A DNA stretch of 10,858 nt from Actinomycetes bacterium (lineage in GTDB: Bacteria; Actinomycetota; Acidimicrobiia; Acidimicrobiales; Acidimicrobiaceae), in contig JAKAOC010000032.1 of assembly GCA_021823385.1 (NCBI GenBank), positions 1 to 10,858 on the forward strand. The letters run 5' to 3'. This document shows positions 8,991 to 10,858 of this stretch, piece after piece. The notes under the pieces were generated by a model. The model saw only the letters and a program-made list of their open reading frames with translations, had not been told where the DNA came from and made no database searches. The position numbers and the translations under genes are program-made. Numbering within the stretch: the stretch's first letter is position 1; the number at the start of each line of letters is the position of its first letter.

Positions 8991-9498
8991 AGGGGCCGGC
9001 GGAATCCTTCAAACGAGCTTGCCAGAAGCTCCATTCCGAGCGGTCACCGCCCGGCTGGAATTGGATTTCGAGGTCCGCCATGGACGAGATAACCTCCCCG
9101 CACGACTTGCAGCGCACCTCGGTGTCGGTCTCCCCGCCGCAGCCGACGTGGCTGACACGCGTTGGCAGGTCGTGGTCCCCGTAATACCAGCGCTCGCCCC
9201 ACTCTCGAATGGCGACGAGAATCGTGAAAATATCCTTGCCTTTTGGCGTGAGAATGTATTCGAAGCGAGCCGGGCGCTCGACGTAAAGTCTCTTCTCCAT
9301 GATGCCGGCGTCGATGAGCCGCTTCATGCGCGCCGAGAGTATGTTCCTGGCGATGCCCAGATGGCTATGGAATTCATCGAAGCGCTTTACACCCAAGAGG
9401 GCGTCGCGGATGATTAGAAGCGTCCACCAGTCCCCAACCATCTCCAGCGTTTTGGCAATGGCAAAGTCGAAGGTTTCGCGCTCGGTCTTACGTGCCAC
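8986..9498 (-). CDS. HxlR-family winged-helix transcriptional regulator
   Basis: This encodes 170 residues. A winged helix-turn-helix of the HxlR type covers about 12-104: L-E-M-V-G-D-W-W-T-L-L-I-I-R-D (18-32), R-F-D-E-F (39-43), the recognition segment N-I-L-S-A-R-M-K-R-L (52-61), and the wing P-A-R-F-E-Y-I-L-T-P-K-G (76-87). Such proteins bind DNA as dimers. The N-terminal Cys that several redox-sensing HxlR members carry about ten residues before the V-G-D-x-W motif appears to be Phe12 here, so the thiol switch seems absent. The C-terminal extension has His117, Cys120, Cys130 and Cys133, a possible zinc site. The start is GTG at 9498, since TGA lies in frame two codons upstream. Composition is less GC-rich than glgE. 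It is the first minus-strand gene of the cluster and may control itself, the glg genes or the divergent dehydrogenase; the ligand is unknown. Confidence 0.93.
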   Translation of the reverse strand: MARKTERETFDFAIAKTLEMVGDWWTLLIIRDALLGVKRFDEFHSHLGIARNILSARMKRLIDAGIMEKRLYVERPARFEYILTPKGKDIFTILVAIREWGERWYYGDHDLPTRVSHVGCGGETDTEVRCKSCGEVISSMADLEIQFQPGGDRSEWSFWQARLKDSAGPY

Positions 9499-9501
9499 GA
9501 C

Positions 9502-9555
9502 TCAGTCACCACCCCTTATTGCTTCTTGGTTGACAGCTTCATACAACAAGGCCAT
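9502..9555 (-). CDS. possible 17-residue leader peptide upstream of hxlR
   Basis: An ATG at 9555 opens a frame reading MALLYEAVNQEAIRGGD and ending at TGA (9504-9502). GGAGAGG lies just upstream (plus 9558-9564, core GGAG 5 bases from the ATG), a better ribosome site than that of hxlR. The stop is separated from the hxlR GTG by one codon and is in the same frame. It could be a coupling or regulatory leader, or an N-terminal extension cut off by a stop. No homology is recognised, and it is short enough to be chance. Confidence 0.3.
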   Translation of the reverse strand: MALLYEAVNQEAIRGGD

Positions 9556-9703
9556 GACCTCTCCATTCGCATCCGGTACCGACGCTAATCAAGCCGTCTA
9601 TCAACTCGCAACTCCGTAAATATGCGATGACTTTACACCATTTTTGTTATAGGGTGCCGCCGTCAAAAACCTGGCGGCGCAGGTTGGATATTTGCGGAAA
9701 TCA

Positions 9704-9736
9704 GTTGCTTTAGTAGCAACACACTACTGATGCAGT
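9704..9736. repeat. overlapping, mutually exclusive hairpins
   Basis: GTTGCT/AGCAAC (9704-9709 with 9715-9720, loop TTAGT) is a perfect 6-bp stem. Its loop and right arm overlap TTAGTAG, which pairs with CTACTGA (9710-9716 with 9724-9730, one G-T pair). That in turn overlaps ACTG/CAGT (9726-9736, loop ATG). Only the first and third, or the second alone, can form at once, the geometry of an attenuator or switch. It could also be coincidence in a repeat-rich stretch. Confidence 0.4.
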
Positions 9737-9752
9737 GACCTGGGGATTAAGA

Positions 9753-9775
9753 GGTGTGGGCACTCGCCTGACACC
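9753..9775. repeat. imperfect hairpin GGTGT-GGC / GCC-ACACC
   Basis: GGTGT (9753-9757) pairs with ACACC (9771-9775), and GGC (9759-9761) with GCC (9766-9768), around an ACTC loop. The right half GCCTGACACC resembles ends of REP-like palindromes seen in other bacteria. Only one copy occurs in the window, so its repeat nature cannot be judged. Confidence 0.35.
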
Positions 9776-9798
9776 CTTGCCAGTTAGCGGCCGGAAAC

Positions 9799-9821
9799 GG
9801 AACCCCCCTTTCGGGGGAGCC
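9799..9821. repeat. GC hairpin CCCCC-TTTC-GGGGG
   Basis: CCCCC (9804-9808) pairs with GGGGG (9813-9817); GG (9799-9800) and CC (9820-9821) extend the stem across small internal loops. Read on the minus strand the loop is GAAA, a stable GNRA tetraloop, followed by GTTCCGTTTCC. No gene on either strand ends just before it, so a terminator role is not assigned. Confidence 0.4.
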
Positions 9822-9834
9822 AAACAAACACGTA

Positions 9835-9855
9835 TTACGCTATATCGGAGCGTAA
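9835..9855. promoter_or_regulatory. 7+7 palindrome, operator-like
   Basis: TTACGCT (9835-9841) and AGCGTAA (9849-9855) are perfectly inverted around a 7-base ATATCGG spacer. The 21-base size suits a dimeric helix-turn-helix repressor site. It lies 134 bases upstream of the dehydrogenase ATG and within the region shared with hxlR. Whether it binds HxlR or another regulator is unknown. Confidence 0.4.
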
Positions 9856-9875
9856 ATAGCGGCCATATCCCTGCG

Positions 9876-9916
9876 GGTCCCGCGCCGCCCCTCCACTCGG
9901 GCGGGGGCCCTGGACC
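9876..9916. repeat. long GC-rich stem-loop
   Basis: GGTCC (9876-9880) pairs with GGACC (9912-9916). Inside, CCGCCC (9885-9890) pairs with GGGCGG (9899-9904) around an 8-base loop. If transcribed into the dehydrogenase leader it would be a very stable structure about 70 bases before the ATG. Confidence 0.4.
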
Positions 9917-9988
9917 TAGACTTTGCCCCGTGGACGGAGCTCCGAAAGCTCCAAGCGTCAAGGATCGCGAGCCCCCCAAGGAGTGGAA

Positions 9989-10858
9989 ATGACCTCTACC
10001 TCCGGCACGGAAACAAGCCTCAGAGTCGGCTTCGTCGGCCTTGGACTGATGGGAAAGCCCATGGCCAAGAACCTCTTGGGCGCCGGGCACAGCCTCATGG
10101 TCATCTCGCGCTCGCAAGGGCCGGTGGACGAGTTGGCGCGGGCGGGGGCATCCGCCGCCTCCGGCCTGGCGGAGCTGGCGGGCTATGCGGAGGCGGTCAT
10201 CACCATGCTCCCCACGCCGGCGGTCACCCGCCAGGTGGTGCTTGACGCGGGCCTGCTCGAAGCCCTGAGGCCGGGATCCCTGTTCGTGGACATGGGCACC
10301 GAGACGCCCGAACTGGCCAGGGAGATCCACGCCCGAGCGGACGAGCTTGGGATAGAGGCGCTGGACGCCCCGGTCTCGGGCGGGGACACCGGGGCGATTG
10401 CCGGCACTCTGTCGATCATGGCGGGAGGAAGCGCGAGCGCCTTCTCCAGGGCCGCCCCGCTCTTCGGGGCTATGGGAACCTCCATCCGCCACGTGGGCGG
10501 ACCCGGGGCGGGTCAGGCGGTCAAAGCCGTCAATCAAGTGATGGTGGCCGGCATCCTTGCCACGCTGGCCGAGGGCCTCACCCTCCTGGAGAGGGCCGAC
10601 GTAGACGTGCCCGAGGCGCTGGCCGCACTGGCCGGCGGGCGGGCGGGCTCCACGCTGCTCGAGGTGAAGGCGGCCCAGATGCTGGAGCGCAAGTACCAGC
10701 CGGGATTCCGGGTGGAGCTGCACTTGAAGGACCTGGGGATCGTGGACGACTTCGCGCGCGCGAGTGGGGTCAGCCTCCCCTTCACGGCGCTGGCCACCCA
10801 GATGCTGCGCGCGGTCGAAGCCTCGGGAGGCGCGATGCTCGACCATTGCGCCATCATC
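9989..10858 (+). CDS. 3-hydroxyisobutyrate dehydrogenase / tartronate semialdehyde reductase family protein (3' end outside window)
   Basis: 290 codons are visible with no stop; family members are about 290-300 residues, so little is missing. This is an NAD(P)-dependent beta-hydroxyacid dehydrogenase. The N-terminal Rossmann fold shows G-F-V-G-L-G-L-M-G-K-P-M-A (14-26). The substrate signature D-A-P-V-S-G-G (126-132) carries Ser130. The catalytic Lys179 lies in G-A-G-Q-A-V-K-A-V-N-Q with Asn182, and L-H-L-K-D-L (245-250) provides the second conserved Lys247. D-H-C-A-I-I closes the visible part, where the family usually has D-H-S-A. The substrate (3-hydroxyisobutyrate, tartronate semialdehyde, succinic semialdehyde or another) cannot be told from sequence. 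The start is firm: AAGGAG at 9978-9983, 5 bases before the ATG. It is divergent from hxlR, so HxlR could regulate it. Confidence 0.93.
   Translation, partial: MTSTSGTETSLRVGFVGLGLMGKPMAKNLLGAGHSLMVISRSQGPVDELARAGASAASGLAELAGYAEAVITMLPTPAVTRQVVLDAGLLEALRPGSLFVDMGTETPELAREIHARADELGIEALDAPVSGGDTGAIAGTLSIMAGGSASAFSRAAPLFGAMGTSIRHVGGPGAGQAVKAVNQVMVAGILATLAEGLTLLERADVDVPEALAALAGGRAGSTLLEVKAAQMLERKYQPGFRVELHLKDLGIVDDFARASGVSLPFTALATQMLRAVEASGGAMLDHCAII

Larger units (their letters stand above)
9499..9988. other. divergent, hairpin-rich intergenic region
   Basis: This 490-base region lies between hxlR (minus) and the dehydrogenase gene (plus). Its left half is clearly less GC-rich than the flanking genes, with stretches such as TTTACACCATTTTTGTTATA (9632-9651). 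It holds at least seven inverted repeats, the best of them listed separately. Other stems are GCCGCC/GGCGGC (9656-9678) and GACG-GAGC/GCTC-CGTC (9933-9959). The frame open on the plus strand from 9735 to 9992 overlaps the dehydrogenase ATG and gives a Pro/Gly-rich product without recognisable features, so I do not call it. Promoters for both genes should lie here, but no hexamer pair with good spacing could be picked. Confidence 0.5.

Noticed and set aside
9525..9551. Inverted repeat CTTGGTTG / CAACAAGG before hxlR as an HxlR operator
   Set aside because: Only GTTG/CAAC is perfect; the outer positions mismatch, and it lies inside the possible leader frame. Too weak to call.
9531..9560. TTGACA on the plus strand as a -35 box
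   Set aside because: The sequence 16-18 bases downstream (CATGAC region) does not resemble a -10 box, and the nearest plus-strand gene is more than 400 bases away.
9803..9830. CCCCC-TTTC-GGGGG as an intrinsic terminator
   Set aside because: No T tract follows on either strand, and no gene ends immediately before it.
9735..9992. 85-codon plus-strand frame starting GTG
   Set aside because: It runs through the hairpin-rich region, overlaps the dehydrogenase start, and has no ribosome site or recognisable product.
9710..10846. 378-codon minus-strand open frame
   Set aside because: It is antisense to the dehydrogenase gene, which has a full set of motifs and a good ribosome site. The minus frame is His/Arg/Gly-rich without domains.

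Overview
The window reads as part of a high-GC actinobacterial chromosome. The evidence is a complete GlgE-type trehalose-to-glucan operon with unfused treS and maltokinase genes, GTG starts, a DinB-superfamily protein with the actinobacterial-style opening, and a class II tRNA-Leu without an encoded CCA end. I cannot name the genus. Everything from 1 to 9498 that I can assign lies on the minus strand; one gene at the right edge lies on the plus strand.

Layout, in minus-strand transcription order from right to left: an HxlR-family regulator (9498-8986), glgE (8941-6923), treS (6793-5078), maltokinase (5074-3785), glgB (3742-1847), mscL (1794-1381), a DinB-like protein (1066-536) and tRNA-Leu(TAA) (282-198). 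On the plus strand a 3-hydroxyisobutyrate dehydrogenase / tartronate semialdehyde reductase family gene begins at 9989 and runs off the right edge. Between it and hxlR lies a 490-base, hairpin-rich region that is visibly poorer in G+C in its left half.

The four central enzymes form one pathway. TreS interconverts trehalose and maltose. Maltokinase phosphorylates maltose to maltose 1-phosphate. GlgE transfers maltosyl units from maltose 1-phosphate onto an alpha-1,4-glucan. GlgB adds alpha-1,6 branches. The enzymes are established families in a known gene arrangement, so the core of the window is not novel.

The less explained parts are regulatory. The HxlR regulator is co-directional with glgE and 44 bases away from it. 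A perfect 8-bp inverted repeat bridges the hxlR stop and the glgE start region. A 17-codon open frame with a good ribosome binding site ends two codons before the hxlR GTG. The divergent region holds overlapping, mutually exclusive hairpins and a 7+7 palindrome. I found no CRISPR array, transposase, defence system or clearly new enzyme.
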